Shown here one piece after another: positions 35,372 to 47,022 of a stretch of 64,000 nucleotides of DNA. The stretch's first letter is position 1. The number at the start of each line of letters is the position of its first letter. Origin of the DNA: an uncultured Hyphomonas sp. (GTDB lineage: Bacteria; Pseudomonadota; Alphaproteobacteria; Caulobacterales; Hyphomonadaceae); the NCBI RefSeq assembly GCF_963675305.1, contig NZ_OY776147.1:744001-808000 (forward strand), written 5' to 3'. The position numbers were made by a program, and so were the translations under genes. The notes under the pieces were generated by a model. The model did not search any database, was not told where the DNA came from, and saw only the letters and a program-made list of their open reading frames with translations.

Positions 35372-35445
35372 TGGGCCCGGCAGGATTTGAACCCGCGACC
35401 AAACCGTTATGAGCGGTCCGCTCTAACCAACTGAGCTACAGGCCC
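35372..35445 (-). tRNA. tRNA with CAT anticodon, tRNA-Ile2 type
   Basis: On the minus strand the 74-base sequence folds as a full cloverleaf. Acceptor GGGCCTG pairs with CGGGCCC (one G-T pair), the D arm has AGCTCAGTTGGTTAGAGC, the anticodon loop is CTCATAA and the T arm is GTTCAAATCC. The GGGCC acceptor and overall sequence fit the isoleucine isoacceptor, whose C34 is converted to lysidine to read AUA, and not elongator or initiator Met. The discriminator is A; the bases that follow are CCG, so a complete CCA is not encoded and must be added by the nucleotidyltransferase. Confidence 0.9.
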
Positions 35446-35582
35446 ACCGAAGCATTCGTTTAGGCGGCTGTTGTGCGCCTTGCAATGGGCCTGATGAATC
35501 TCACCGAAATGGGTAACTTCGTCTTTCAGGAATTGTGGTTAATTCCCTTAAACCGGGCGTGATTCTTGCTAGGTAGGGGACC

Positions 35583-36602
35583 ATGACACGCGTACTTGTG
35601 ACCGGCGGTGCCGGATATATCGGATCGCACACCTGTGTGGAGCTTGTCTCGCGCGGGTACGAGCCCGTGATCGTGGACAATTTCGTCAATTCCTCACCGA
35701 AGGCGATCGACCGGATCTGCCAGCTGACCAACTCGCCGGTGGAATGGTACGAGGCCGATGTCCGCGACACCGGCCGGATCGCCGAAATTCTCTCAAAGCA
35801 TGCGTGCGAAGCGGCCATCCATTTTGCCGGGCTGAAAGCCGTCGGCGAATCCACGGAAAAACCACTCGAATATTACAGTGCCAATGTCATGGGCACGCAC
35901 AGCCTGATTCAGGCCATGCTGGAAAGCGGTGCCAGCCAGATCGTGTTTTCATCCAGCGCCACCGTATATGGCGAGCCGGAATTCCTGCCCTATACAGAGT
36001 CTCACCGGCTGAGGCCGACCAACCCGTATGGCAACACCAAGCTCGCGGCGGAAATGCTGCTGAACGATGTGAGCGGGTCCGGCGCGCTGACCGATGTGGC
36101 GATCCTGCGCTATTTCAATCCGATCGGCGCGCACCCCAGCGGCATGATCGGGGAAGACCCGAACGATATTCCGAACAATCTGATGCCATATGTGGCGCAG
36201 GTGGCTGTGGGCCGGCGCCCGCACCTCAACGTGTTCGGCAGTGATTATGACACGGCCGATGGCACCGGCGTGCGCGACTATCTCCACGTCGTGGACCTCG
36301 CCCGCGCGCATGTGCTGGCGCTCGACCGGTTCAGGCATTCGCATGGTCCGTTCACCGTGAATCTCGGCACCGGCAATGGCTCGTCTGTTCTGGAGGTCGT
36401 GCGGGCGTTCGAAGTGGCCTGCGGCAAGTCCATCGCCATGGAATTCGCGCCGCGGCGGGCAGGCGACATCGCCGCCTTCTGGGCCGATCCGTCGCTGGCG
36501 CAGGAACTCCTGGGCTGGGAGGCGGAACTGACGCTGGAAGACATGTGCCGCGATCAGTGGGCCTGGCAGAGCCAGAATCCACAAGGTTATGAAAACGCCT
36601 GA
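35583..36602 (+). CDS. galE: UDP-glucose 4-epimerase
   Basis: GalE interconverts UDP-glucose and UDP-galactose. The 339-residue product opens R-V-L-V-T-G-G-A-G-Y-I-G-S-H-T, has the catalytic Y-x-x-x-K in N-P-Y-G-N-T-K, and the family segments F-A-G-L-K-A-V-G-E-S and R-Y-F-N-P-I-G-A-H-P-S-G. Start support comes from AGGGGA just upstream. It stands about 300 bases from the glycan locus, across the tRNA, and could supply UDP-galactose to it. Confidence 0.96.
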   Translation: MTRVLVTGGAGYIGSHTCVELVSRGYEPVIVDNFVNSSPKAIDRICQLTNSPVEWYEADVRDTGRIAEILSKHACEAAIHFAGLKAVGESTEKPLEYYSANVMGTHSLIQAMLESGASQIVFSSSATVYGEPEFLPYTESHRLRPTNPYGNTKLAAEMLLNDVSGSGALTDVAILRYFNPIGAHPSGMIGEDPNDIPNNLMPYVAQVAVGRRPHLNVFGSDYDTADGTGVRDYLHVVDLARAHVLALDRFRHSHGPFTVNLGTGNGSSVLEVVRAFEVACGKSIAMEFAPRRAGDIAAFWADPSLAQELLGWEAELTLEDMCRDQWAWQSQNPQGYENA

Positions 36603-36689
36603 ATTCTCGTCGGTCTGAGACACAATCGGAACAAGATTGCCTCCCAGAGTGTTCGGTAGAATACTCAGTTAAACCAATGGGAGATTCTC

Positions 36690-37502
36690 ATGCGCCGACT
36701 TTTGCCCCTTCTGACATCGACAGCCGCTCTCGCCCTGATCGTGCCGCAGGTTGCCTGCGCGCAGATGCAGGGCCCGGCGCTGGGCCTCACGCAGCAATCG
36801 GTGGCGGGCGCTTATCAGGCGCCGAACTCGATCCAGCCTGAAACCACACTGTCGATCTCCGCCCAGTCGACCGTGAAGCGCGAACCCGACATCGCCTACA
36901 TCAATGCCGGCGTTCAGGCCGAAGGCGAGACTGCCACAGCAGCGATGGAGTCCCAGGCGGAAGCCATGACCGGCGTCTTCGACGCGCTGGAAAAAGCGGG
37001 CGTCGCCAAAAAGGACATGCAGACGTCCAATTTCTCACTCTGGCCACGCTACACCTATATCGAGACCAAGCTGAAGGACGGCTCGTCCCGCGGGGAGCAG
37101 AAGCTGATCGGTTATACGGCTTCCAACCAGCTGACCATCAAGGTGCGGGATCTCGACAATCTCGGCTCAACGCTGGACAGCCTGGTGAAAGCCGGTGGCA
37201 ACACGTTCAACGGCCTGAACTTCGCGCTTGAAGACGATGCCGACGTGCGTGACGAGGCCCGCCGCGACGCCATGGCCATGGCCCGTGCCCGGGCAGACCT
37301 CTATGCCGAAGCGGCCGGTCTGCGTGTGCTGCGCATCGTGACGATCAGTGAAAGCGGCAACTACTCGCCTCAGCCCATGCCGATGGCGCGCATGGAAGCC
37401 ATGGCGATGGACAAGGCCTCCACACCGATGGCGGGCGGCGAAGTCGGCTACAGCGCGACGGTCAACGTGATCTTCGAACTCGGCCAATATGCCTTCGAGT
37501 AA
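36690..37502 (+). CDS. SIMPL-domain (DUF541) periplasmic protein
   Basis: The 270-residue product has an N-terminal signal peptide (about 1-24, ending V-A-C-A-Q). A SIMPL/DUF541 domain follows, with the opening strand T-L-S-I-S-A-Q-S-T-V-K-R-E-P-D-I-A and the later Y-T-A-S-N-Q-L-T-I-K-V-R-D-L segment. A Met/Pro-rich stretch (P-Q-P-M-P-M-A-R-M-E-A-M-A-M-D) lies near residue 230. These proteins are periplasmic or surface-associated with loosely defined roles, including stress protection. It is transcribed alone. Confidence 0.88.
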   Translation: MRRLLPLLTSTAALALIVPQVACAQMQGPALGLTQQSVAGAYQAPNSIQPETTLSISAQSTVKREPDIAYINAGVQAEGETATAAMESQAEAMTGVFDALEKAGVAKKDMQTSNFSLWPRYTYIETKLKDGSSRGEQKLIGYTASNQLTIKVRDLDNLGSTLDSLVKAGGNTFNGLNFALEDDADVRDEARRDAMAMARARADLYAEAAGLRVLRIVTISESGNYSPQPMPMARMEAMAMDKASTPMAGGEVGYSATVNVIFELGQYAFE

Positions 37503-37520
37503 GCTCCGGCGCAAGCCCGA

Positions 37521-38531
37521 TCAGACATAGCCTTCGGCAAGCAGGTCCTTCATATCAATGATGCCGACCGGCTTGCCGTCGACTGTCACGAAGGCGTTTG
37601 AGATCCGCTGGGCCGTGAAGGTCTTGATGACCGTGGACATGCGGTCGTCCGGGCTCAGCGCCTTCGGGTCCGGCGTCATGACATCGGCGGCCGTTCCGGC
37701 GAGCTTGCCGGCGAGCATGGCGCGGCGCAGGTCGCCATCGGTGACCATGCCGACCAGCTTGCCATCCGCGTCGACGATGCCGACGCAGCCCTTGCGTCCC
37801 TCGGAGACCGCCAGGATCACGTCCCGGACATCGGCTGAGGCGCTGATGATCGGCATATGATCGGTTTTAGCCTCGATATAGTCGCCTGCAGTCTGCAGGG
37901 AGCGGCCGAGTTTGCCGCCCGGATGGCGGAAGCCGAACTCCTCCCGCGAGAAGCCGCGGCGGGCCATCAGCACGATGGTCAGCGCATCGCCCAGCGCCAG
38001 CGCCATGGTGGTGGAGGATGTTGGTGCCAGGCCATTCGGGCACGCTTCGGCCACGACCGGCATTTCCAGCAGCACGTCAGACGCCCTGCCCAGGGTCGAT
38101 TCGGCCGAGCGCGTCATGCCGATCAGCGGGATGTCGTTGCCTTTGCAGAAGCGCAGAAGATCCACCAATTCGCGGCTTTCGCCCGAATAGGAAATCGCGA
38201 TCACGACCGAGCCCGGCACGACCATGCCAAGGTCGCCATGGCTGGCTTCTGTCGGGTGCAGGAAGAAGCTCGGCGTTCCGGTTGAGGCGAGGCTGGCGGC
38301 GATCTTCTGGCCGATATGGCCCGATTTGCCGACGCCCGCGACAATCACATGCCGGTCGGTTGCCATGATCCGGTCCGCGGCTTCAGCGATGGACGGTCCG
38401 ATACTGGCTTCCAGCTGCTCAAGCGCGTCCCGCTCGATGCGGATCGTGTTTCGGGCGAGGTCTAGGTCGGATTCTTTGGCCACGGGCGCTGCTCCTGCTG
38501 GATCGCGCGTGTTGTCCGGCAAGCCGGGCAT
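37521..38531 (-). CDS. kdsD: Arabinose-5-phosphate isomerase (KpsF/GutQ family)
   Basis: This enzyme makes D-arabinose 5-phosphate, the first committed precursor of Kdo. The protein has an SIS domain (V-A-G-V-G-K-S-G-H-I-G-Q-K-I and H-P-T-E-A-S-H-G-D-L-G-M) followed by a pair of CBS domains to the C-terminus. ATG 38531 is given as start, but a GTG at 38483 has AGGAG seven bases upstream and would yield 320 residues, closer to the family length, so it may be the real one. The stop of the upstream carboxypeptidase lies about ten bases inside this interval's upstream edge, so the two genes are adjacent and co-oriented. Confidence 0.92.
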   Translation of the reverse strand: MPGLPDNTRDPAGAAPVAKESDLDLARNTIRIERDALEQLEASIGPSIAEAADRIMATDRHVIVAGVGKSGHIGQKIAASLASTGTPSFFLHPTEASHGDLGMVVPGSVVIAISYSGESRELVDLLRFCKGNDIPLIGMTRSAESTLGRASDVLLEMPVVAEACPNGLAPTSSTTMALALGDALTIVLMARRGFSREEFGFRHPGGKLGRSLQTAGDYIEAKTDHMPIISASADVRDVILAVSEGRKGCVGIVDADGKLVGMVTDGDLRRAMLAGKLAGTAADVMTPDPKALSPDDRMSTVIKTFTAQRISNAFVTVDGKPVGIIDMKDLLAEGYV

Positions 38532-38541
38532 GGTGACAACC

Positions 38542-39747
38542 CTACTTGGCCAGTTGGCGGCGGCGGTACTCTTCCGGCGAGAAAGCAGGCTCTTCGACAA
38601 CGGGTGCTTCCGCGAAGTAACGCCCGATCGATGTCTGCTCGGGATCGATGGGCATAGCGGTTTCCGCCGGCGCCGGTTCGGACTCGGCTACCAGAACAGG
38701 CGCATTCAGTACCGGCGGGGCCGGCGTATCGTCTGCATCGCCCTGCGCCGAGGTTGCGTCGTCATTGTCGTTGGCGGCCATCTGTTTCGCTTCAGCCGCT
38801 TCGGTGGCCAGGATTACCGACAGAGGCTTGCCATTCAGCATCGGCTCGGCCGCCGCTTCCGGGCTCAGCGGTTCATCCAGCATGGCGAAGGCGAGGCGGG
38901 TCCGCAGCGCCGGGTCGTCGGCTGGCAGTGTGTAGGAGCTGAAGGCGGCTTCGATCAGGGCCTCGACGTGACGGTCGCGCGCACGGGCCGTCGTGCCGCC
39001 CAGCATCACGGCGATGATCCGGTGGCCGTCGCGCTTGGCGGAGGCCATCAGGTTGAAGCCTGAGGCGCGGGTGTAGCCGGTCTTGATGCCGTCCACGCCG
39101 TCCACATCGCCAAGAAGATTGTTGTGGTTCTTGTAAGTCTTGCGGCCCCAGGAGAACTGCTCGGTCGCGAAATAGTGATAATAGTCCGCATGATCGGTCA
39201 GCATGGCCTCGGCCAGGATGGCCATGTCGCGCGCTGTGGTCAGCTGCCGTGTATCGGGCAGGCCGGACGCATTCACGAAGCGGGTGTTTTCCAGGCCCAG
39301 TGACTTGGCCTTCACGGTCATCAGCTGGGCGAAACGGCTTTCGGTGCCGCCAAGGCGCTCAGCGACCACGACAGCGACGTCGTTTGCGGACTTGGTAACA
39401 AGGGCACCAATCGCGTCACGCACAGTGATGGTGGAGCCGGTGCGCAGTTTGAGGTTCGATGGGGCCTGTGCCGCGGCGAAACGGGAAACGGTCATGCGTT
39501 CGCCGAGCGATACTTCACCGCTCTTGAGGGCATCGAACAGCATGTAGAGGGTCATGACCTTGGTCAGCGAGGCTGGATAACGCGGCTCGTCTGCATGCCG
39601 GTCGTGGAGGACCTCCTGCGTGTCAGCATCAATGACGATCGCAGCGTATTTTTCTGCCTGGGCAGCGCCTCCACCGATTGCCATGACCGACAGGACGGCC
39701 GCAGCAAGGGTGACTCGGGTCAGGGCGGCGAGTGCGCGCAGGAACAT
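38542..39747 (-). CDS. D-alanyl-D-alanine carboxypeptidase (DacF/PBP5-like)
   Basis: It removes the terminal D-Ala from peptidoglycan stem peptides in the periplasm. The 401-residue product has a signal peptide (about 1-31) and the three penicillin-binding motifs: S-L-T-K (Ser60-Lys63), S-A-N (120-122) and K-T-G (222-224). The C-terminal 100 residues are acidic and proline-rich and lack an obvious amphipathic membrane anchor, unlike PBP5. It ends just before the kdsD gene on the same strand, linking cell-wall and LPS functions. Confidence 0.93.
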   Translation of the reverse strand: MFLRALAALTRVTLAAAVLSVMAIGGGAAQAEKYAAIVIDADTQEVLHDRHADEPRYPASLTKVMTLYMLFDALKSGEVSLGERMTVSRFAAAQAPSNLKLRTGSTITVRDAIGALVTKSANDVAVVVAERLGGTESRFAQLMTVKAKSLGLENTRFVNASGLPDTRQLTTARDMAILAEAMLTDHADYYHYFATEQFSWGRKTYKNHNNLLGDVDGVDGIKTGYTRASGFNLMASAKRDGHRIIAVMLGGTTARARDRHVEALIEAAFSSYTLPADDPALRTRLAFAMLDEPLSPEAAAEPMLNGKPLSVILATEAAEAKQMAANDNDDATSAQGDADDTPAPPVLNAPVLVAESEPAPAETAMPIDPEQTSIGRYFAEAPVVEEPAFSPEEYRRRQLAK

Positions 39748-39993
39748 TCAGGTCTCCCGAATTGTTAACCCCGGCCCTCCGGGATTTAACTTAGAATCGT
39801 GCAAATCCCTTGACCACACCTTAACGGCACAAGGTGGGCCGGATTGCGCAATCGTAATAAAACCGATGCAAAAAACGTGCACGCCGCCTTATGTTGCAGC
39901 GCACAAAAATATATTGCGATCGCGAAGAAGAAGCGCTATATGTTTTCGTAGGGTAAGCGCAGGGTAGTACAAGTTAGTACAAAGGAACGATCG
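39748..39993. promoter_or_regulatory. Divergent promoter region between carboxypeptidase and phasin genes
   Basis: The interval holds the upstream regions of both genes. It has several TTAA-containing words near 39771-39825 and the 8-bp palindrome GCGATCGC at 39917-39924, next to an AT-rich ATATATTGC. No regulatory box could be assigned with confidence. Confidence 0.3.
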
Positions 39994-40419
39994 ATGACGA
40001 AGGCAAAGACCGCTGGCACCGCAAAACGCGCAAAAGCTGAAGCGAGTGCAGCGATGGACACCACCACCAAGATGCTCGACGAGACCATGGGACAATTTTC
40101 CGGTTTCGCGGGCAAATTCGGCGAATATGCCGAGTCCGGCCTGAAAGCTTTCAGCGAACGCACCGCGGTATCGACCGATATGGCGCGCGAACTGGGCAGC
40201 CGGAACATGGACTTCTTCACCAAGTCGCTGGAGCAGGGCGTCGAAGCCACGCAGGCGATCACGTCCGCTAAAGACGTTCGTGAAGTCATGGAAATCCAGG
40301 CCGGATTTGCGAAAAACATGTTTTCCGCGTATACGAAAGAAATGAATGCGCAGGCAGAACTTTGCATGTCTGCATGGCGCAGCGCCGCCAAGCCGTTCAT
40401 GGCCTTCGGCGCAAAATAA
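39994..40419 (+). CDS. Phasin family protein
   Basis: The 141-residue, mostly helical product has the phasin pattern: an Ala/Lys-rich start, then G-F-A-G-K-F-G-E-Y-A-E-S-G-L-K-A-F-S-E-R and the later V-M-E-I-Q-A-G-F-A-K-N-M-F-S-A-Y-T-K-E segment. Phasins coat polyhydroxyalkanoate granules, so the organism probably stores these polymers. AAAGGA sits eight bases before the ATG. A strong terminator follows the gene. Confidence 0.9.
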   Translation: MTKAKTAGTAKRAKAEASAAMDTTTKMLDETMGQFSGFAGKFGEYAESGLKAFSERTAVSTDMARELGSRNMDFFTKSLEQGVEATQAITSAKDVREVMEIQAGFAKNMFSAYTKEMNAQAELCMSAWRSAAKPFMAFGAK

Positions 40420-40470
40420 GCTTCTCGGATCGGGCCATATGGCCTGATTGTAGAGTGCAGTAGACTGGAA

Positions 40471-40500
40471 AGAGCCGGACCTGATTGGTCCGGTTCTTTT
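40471..40500 (+). terminator. Intrinsic terminator after the phasin gene
   Basis: An 11-bp stem (40471-40481 with 40487-40497, one G-T pair) with a five-base loop is followed by TTTT and TGTT. It lies about 50 bases after the phasin stop. It also shows that the DUF1499 gene starts downstream of it and not at earlier in-frame codons within the stem. Confidence 0.85.
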
Positions 40501-40580
40501 GTTCCGGAAACAGGTTTCTGGCTGATCCTGCCGTCAAAATCGGGATTGGCGGTGCCAAAACAAAACGGTTAGATGCGCTC

Positions 40581-40991
40581 ATGTCACGACTGCCTGATCT
40601 GATTGAGTTTTCGGCGCTGAAGCGTCCTTCCCGGCCGAACAATTGCCTGGTCGCGCCAGACGGCTTTACCGGTATCTCCACCCCCGATGAAACGGCCCCG
40701 GTGTTCGACAAGCCGCCCAAGCGCGTATTCGACATCGTGATGGACCTGGTGCTGGAGCGCGTGGAGTGGCGGCTGAGGGCGTCCGATCCCGATACGCTTC
40801 GGATTTCCTTCATCGCGGTCACACCCCTGATGAAATTCAAGGACGATGTCTATGTGCAGGCCCTGCCCGTGGATGGCACAGCAGATCATTCCAGCGTGGC
40901 CATCTATTCCGGATCCCGCATCGGCTATTCCGACCTCGGAACCAATGCCAAACGGGTGAAGGAACTACTCGATTTGATAGGTACCCGTTGA
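40581..40991 (+). CDS. DUF1499 family protein
   Basis: The ATG at 40581 is the first start after the phasin terminator and gives 136 residues. The C-terminal half shows the DUF1499 pattern: a strand with V-Y-V-Q-A-L-P-V, then S-G-S-R-I-G-Y-S-D-L-G-T-N-A-K-R-V-K-E-L-L. The function of this domain is unknown; members are common in plastid-bearing and alphaproteobacterial genomes. No strong ribosome-binding site is visible. Confidence 0.75.
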   Translation: MSRLPDLIEFSALKRPSRPNNCLVAPDGFTGISTPDETAPVFDKPPKRVFDIVMDLVLERVEWRLRASDPDTLRISFIAVTPLMKFKDDVYVQALPVDGTADHSSVAIYSGSRIGYSDLGTNAKRVKELLDLIGTR

Positions 40992-41077
40992 GCACGCATG
41001 CCCTAAAAGCAGGCAGATTATGATTTTGCCGCGTCTCATGTCTTCAATCTGGCCCTGAACCGTATATCTTAAGATTC

Positions 41078-41458
41078 ATGAGCAAGGGCATTCCGCATTT
41101 CCGAATGAACGATCCTGACCCGCCGGCACCACCCGGCGACGGGAGCACTGGCGATGACGGGATCGAATATGGCCTGTCCACACAAACCCGTGTGCGGACC
41201 AAGAAGCCTTCGCTCTATCGTGTGCTGTTGCTCAATGATGACTACACGCCGATGGAATTCGTCGTGTTCATTCTCGAACGGTTCTTCAACCGCTCGCGTG
41301 AGCAGGCGACCCGCATCATGCTTCACGTGCATCAGAAGGGTGTCGGACTGTGCGGGGTCTACACATATGAGGTGGCCGAAACAAAGGTTGCCCAGGTGCT
41401 TGACCTTGCGAAGCGGCACGAACACCCTCTCCAATGTGTCATGGAGAAAGACGACTAG
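41078..41458 (+). CDS. clpS: ATP-dependent Clp protease adaptor ClpS
   Basis: ClpS delivers N-degron proteins to ClpAP. The 126-residue product has a flexible N-terminal extension and the core domain Y-R-V-L-L-L-N-D-D-Y-T-P-M-E-F-V. The hydrophobic pocket helix and H-x-x-G segment (M-L-H-V-H-Q-K-G-V-G) are present, and it ends Q-C-V-M-E-K-D-D. It lies 26 bases upstream of clpA on the same strand, the usual arrangement. Confidence 0.96.
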   Translation: MSKGIPHFRMNDPDPPAPPGDGSTGDDGIEYGLSTQTRVRTKKPSLYRVLLLNDDYTPMEFVVFILERFFNRSREQATRIMLHVHQKGVGLCGVYTYEVAETKVAQVLDLAKRHEHPLQCVMEKDD

Positions 41459-41484
41459 ACCTCTAACCCCGGAAGGCTATCACA

Positions 41485-43803
<2,319 letters not shown>

Positions 43804-43843
43804 CGCGATCAGCGATTAGCAGGCAGATTGCCGCGACGTTATG

Positions 43844-43871
43844 GGGCCGTGCCGAAAGGTACGGCCCTTTT
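43844..43871 (+). terminator. Intrinsic terminator after clpA
   Basis: A 10-bp stem (43844-43853 with 43858-43867, one G-T pair), closed by a GAAA tetraloop, is followed by TTTT. It lies 40 bases after the clpA stop and ends the clpS-clpA unit. Confidence 0.88.
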
Positions 43872-43930
43872 CGTGCTCGCATCCTTTGAGACGGGTGCTT
43901 ATGCTCGCGGGAAAATACCGGGAGGAACAA

Positions 43931-45136
43931 ATGACGGCGACACAAGTGCACGGCACGTGCGATCCGCGATTTGAGGAAGTGAAACGGGAGTTCGAGAAGA
44001 ATTTCGCTGAGCGGGAAGAGGTTGGCGCGTCTGTGTGCCTGTCCGTGAATGGCGAGACGCTGGTCGACCTCTGGGGCGGCATGGCCAATCCCGAAACAAA
44101 TGATCCCTGGCAGGAAGACACGATCTCCATCGTCTTCTCCTGTTCAAAGGCGGCCACCGCGATCTGCGCGCACATCCTGATCGACCGGGGTGAACTGGAT
44201 CCCGAGGCATTGGTCTCCGAATACTGGCCGGAATTTGCGAAGAACGGGAAAGAGAAGACCACGGTTCAGATGATGCTGAACCATGAGAGCGCGCTGCCCA
44301 CGTTGCGCGATCCGGTAAAGCCGGGCGGGTTTGCCGACTGGGACTATATGGTTCAGCGCATGGCGGATGAGGAACCGTTCTGGGAGCCCGGCACACGTAA
44401 CGGCTATCACATGATCAATTTCGGCTGGACCGTGGGCGAGCTTGTGCACCGCGTCTCAGGAAAATCGCTCGGCACCTTCTTCCGCGAGGAAGTCGCGGAG
44501 AAAACCGGTGCGCGGTTCTGGCTGGGGCTTCCTGAAACCGAAGACGTGCACATCGCGCCGATCCGCCAGTACGTGCCGAAGCCGGGTGATGAAGCGACGG
44601 AATTCGGGATCAAGCTGATGACCGATCCGGAATCGATCCAGCACAAGAGCTTCATGAACACTGGCGGGTGGGACTTCAACGACCGCAAAGGCCAGGCGGC
44701 TGAAATCGGTGGCGGCGGCGGCCTGTCGAATGCCCGCGGGCAGGTGGCGATGTATGCGCCGCTGGCGACGAATAACGGGGCCCTGGTGTCGGGAGACCGG
44801 CTGAACAACATGACCATGGTCTCCACCGCCACCCACCGTGACGCGACCCTGCTGATCCCGACGCGCTTTGCATCGGGCTTCATGAAGTCGATGGACAACC
44901 GGCGCCGCAAGATGGGGCCGGGCACCAGCGCCATTATGGGAGAGCGGGCTTTCGGCCATGTCGGCGCAGGCGGCTCAATCGGGTTCGCCGATCCTGATTG
45001 CGGTCTCGCCTTCAGTTACACGATGAACCAGATGGGCAATGGCATCCTGCTGAATGACCGGGGACAGAGCCTGATAGATGCGGCTTACCGCTCGCTCGGT
45101 TACCGGACGAATGCGCCGGGCGCCTGGGTGAAATAG
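43931..45136 (+). CDS. Serine hydrolase of the class C beta-lactamase/esterase family
   Basis: The ATG at 43931 is used because GGGAGGA lies just upstream; this gives 401 residues. The nucleophile motif S-x-x-K is S-C-S-K at residues 70-73. The catalytic Tyr is probably in N-G-Y-H-M-I-N-F, and a glycine-rich H-V-G-A-G-G-S stretch stands in place of the K-T-G box. This pattern fits EstB-like esterases and related peptidase-like enzymes, not true beta-lactamases. No signal peptide is seen, so it is probably cytoplasmic. The substrate is unknown. Confidence 0.9.
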   Translation: MTATQVHGTCDPRFEEVKREFEKNFAEREEVGASVCLSVNGETLVDLWGGMANPETNDPWQEDTISIVFSCSKAATAICAHILIDRGELDPEALVSEYWPEFAKNGKEKTTVQMMLNHESALPTLRDPVKPGGFADWDYMVQRMADEEPFWEPGTRNGYHMINFGWTVGELVHRVSGKSLGTFFREEVAEKTGARFWLGLPETEDVHIAPIRQYVPKPGDEATEFGIKLMTDPESIQHKSFMNTGGWDFNDRKGQAAEIGGGGGLSNARGQVAMYAPLATNNGALVSGDRLNNMTMVSTATHRDATLLIPTRFASGFMKSMDNRRRKMGPGTSAIMGERAFGHVGAGGSIGFADPDCGLAFSYTMNQMGNGILLNDRGQSLIDAAYRSLGYRTNAPGAWVK

Positions 45137-45200
45137 TCCTCATTTCTGGATTCGCCTGTCACGTGTTAACCTCCTTCCCAGGGCGGAGGAGGATCGGCGG

Positions 45201-45716
45201 ATGCGCTCTATCGGACTATGCTCAGTGTTGCTGCTATTTCCTGCGGCATGCGATGATGCTGTTGGATCAGGCTATCCGGCCACAACGTCCGGCTCTGTCA
45301 TCGAGTCGAGCATCGCGGAAGCATCGGACACGTCTGCTACGGACGAGTCGATGGCGGATCCTGAAGAAGGCACAGCAGAATCCGTCACCGAAGGCGCGGC
45401 CGGCACGCCGGAAGAGCGGATGGCATCGCTCGGCCTGTCGCAGGAAATGGATTATACCTGCGACACGCCCGGCATCACCGCCCATATTGTCCTCTATGGC
45501 AATGAAGAGGTGGCCGCCGTAATCATTCCCGACAAAGTGAATGTGCCGCTTTACCTCGACTGTTCACCGACGCGAATCGGTCCGGAATGCTCTGACGGTC
45601 AGTTTACGGCGCACATCAATACGCTGGAGGACAAAGCCATGTTCTCCGATGTGAACGATGCCGCGCCGCTGACGTGCACCATGGTCATGCCAGAGCCGGT
45701 GCCTGAAACAGAGTGA
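45201..45716 (+). CDS. Putative lipoprotein of unknown function
   Basis: The start is the ATG just after a GGAGGA motif. The 171-residue product has a short signal peptide with lipobox F-P-A-A-C (Cys17), then a 45-residue Ser/Thr/Glu-rich linker. The C-terminal domain contains four Cys that may form disulfides (D-Y-T-C-D-T, L-D-C, G-P-E-C, L-T-C-T). I recognise no family. It converges on the MscS-like gene. Confidence 0.6.
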   Translation: MRSIGLCSVLLLFPAACDDAVGSGYPATTSGSVIESSIAEASDTSATDESMADPEEGTAESVTEGAAGTPEERMASLGLSQEMDYTCDTPGITAHIVLYGNEEVAAVIIPDKVNVPLYLDCSPTRIGPECSDGQFTAHINTLEDKAMFSDVNDAAPLTCTMVMPEPVPETE

Positions 45717-45726
45717 GGCGGCCAAC

Positions 45727-46986
45727 TCAGCCGTCGTCGTCTGCCTCGCCCATGCCGCGGCGTTTTCCGCTGTCCGCGATCATCTTCTGCGCGTGTTCCA
45801 CGCTTTCGCTGGGCGCGGGCGGTGCCATGATTTCCGGCGGATCGGTTTGCTGCATGTAGATCGTCCGGCTCGGGAAGGCGAAGCCTGTGCCGGCCTTTTC
45901 GATGATGTCCATCACGGCAACGGCGAATTCTTCCTTGATTGCCAGCCACTCGCCCCAGTCTTTCGTCCGGGTGAATGTGTAGATCAGAAAGTCGATGGAG
46001 CTTGCATTGAAATTGTCGACCCGGACGAACAAGGCCGCTTCCGGCGGTTTGACGAAGCGGTCGTCGTGCCACAGCCAGGCTTCGATCTCGTCGCGGATAT
46101 ATTTCAGCTGGTCGACAGTTGTGCGGTATTCGACGCCAATCGCCCATTTGATCCGCCGGTAGGTCATGCGGGAGAAGTTTGTCACGGCGGCGTCGGAGAG
46201 GGCGCTGTTTGGCACATAGACCGGGCTCTTGTCGAACCGGCGGATCAGGGTGGAGCGGAAATTGATCTTCTCCACCGTGCCTTCGACAACCCCGTCCACC
46301 TTGATCCATTCGCCCGGAACGAAGCGTTTCTCGGTGATGATGAGGATGCCGGAGATCAGGTTCTTGAACAGGTCCTGCGCGCCGAGGCCAACGGCAATAC
46401 CCAGAACGCCCAGGCCAGCAAGTAGGGGCGCGATCTGGATGCCCCACTGTTCGGCCACCGCGCCGAGGCCGAGAACGACGAGAACGACCTGAAGCGCTTT
46501 TACCATCCAGTCGACGGCGGCGGAGGACAGGGCATTGCGCAGTGTGCCGAACATGAATTCGAATGCGTTCACGGCGCGGGCCAGCGTCCAGAAAACGGCC
46601 AGCGTTATCACCGAGCGCAGGATGCGATTGGCATAGACTTCCGCTTCACCCGAAATGTCCGTGACCTGCAGCGCGATGTAAATGCCGATGATAACCGGAA
46701 CGACCTTCAGCGGCGTCGCAATCGAATTCACCAGCGCATCGTCGAACCGGGTCTTCGTCCCGGCTGTGAGACGCATGACCGAGGATACGATGATCCGGGC
46801 GAACAGGCCGCGCACCAACAGCGCGATGACTACAATCACGACAGCCGTAATGATCTCGCCATAGGTCAGGCCGTAATCGCCCTGGTTCCAGACGGTGGCG
46901 ATATAGCTCGCCGCATCCTGCGCCCATTGGGGTGCGTTCTGATCGAACCAGCTGCTGATCGATTGGAGTGGTGCGTTATTTTCCAT
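45727..46986 (-). CDS. Mechanosensitive ion channel of the MscS family
   Basis: The 419-residue product has hydrophobic helices at about 43-65, 90-110, 125-150 and 165-200. The pore-lining Gly/Ala-rich helix and the MscS beta domain follow (I-A-V-G-L-G-A-Q-D-L-F-K-N-L-I-S-G and W-I-K-V-D-G-V-V-E-G-T-V-E-K-I-N-F-R-S-T). Such channels release solutes on osmotic downshock. The C-terminal 50 residues are charged and cytoplasmic. It stands alone between a lipoprotein gene and rluE. Confidence 0.93.
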   Translation of the reverse strand: MENNAPLQSISSWFDQNAPQWAQDAASYIATVWNQGDYGLTYGEIITAVVIVVIALLVRGLFARIIVSSVMRLTAGTKTRFDDALVNSIATPLKVVPVIIGIYIALQVTDISGEAEVYANRILRSVITLAVFWTLARAVNAFEFMFGTLRNALSSAAVDWMVKALQVVLVVLGLGAVAEQWGIQIAPLLAGLGVLGIAVGLGAQDLFKNLISGILIITEKRFVPGEWIKVDGVVEGTVEKINFRSTLIRRFDKSPVYVPNSALSDAAVTNFSRMTYRRIKWAIGVEYRTTVDQLKYIRDEIEAWLWHDDRFVKPPEAALFVRVDNFNASSIDFLIYTFTRTKDWGEWLAIKEEFAVAVMDIIEKAGTGFAFPSRTIYMQQTDPPEIMAPPAPSESVEHAQKMIADSGKRRGMGEADDDG

Positions 46987-47022
46987 TCCGGTGTTCCCCT
47001 GAGTCTGGTCTTCCCTTCGGTG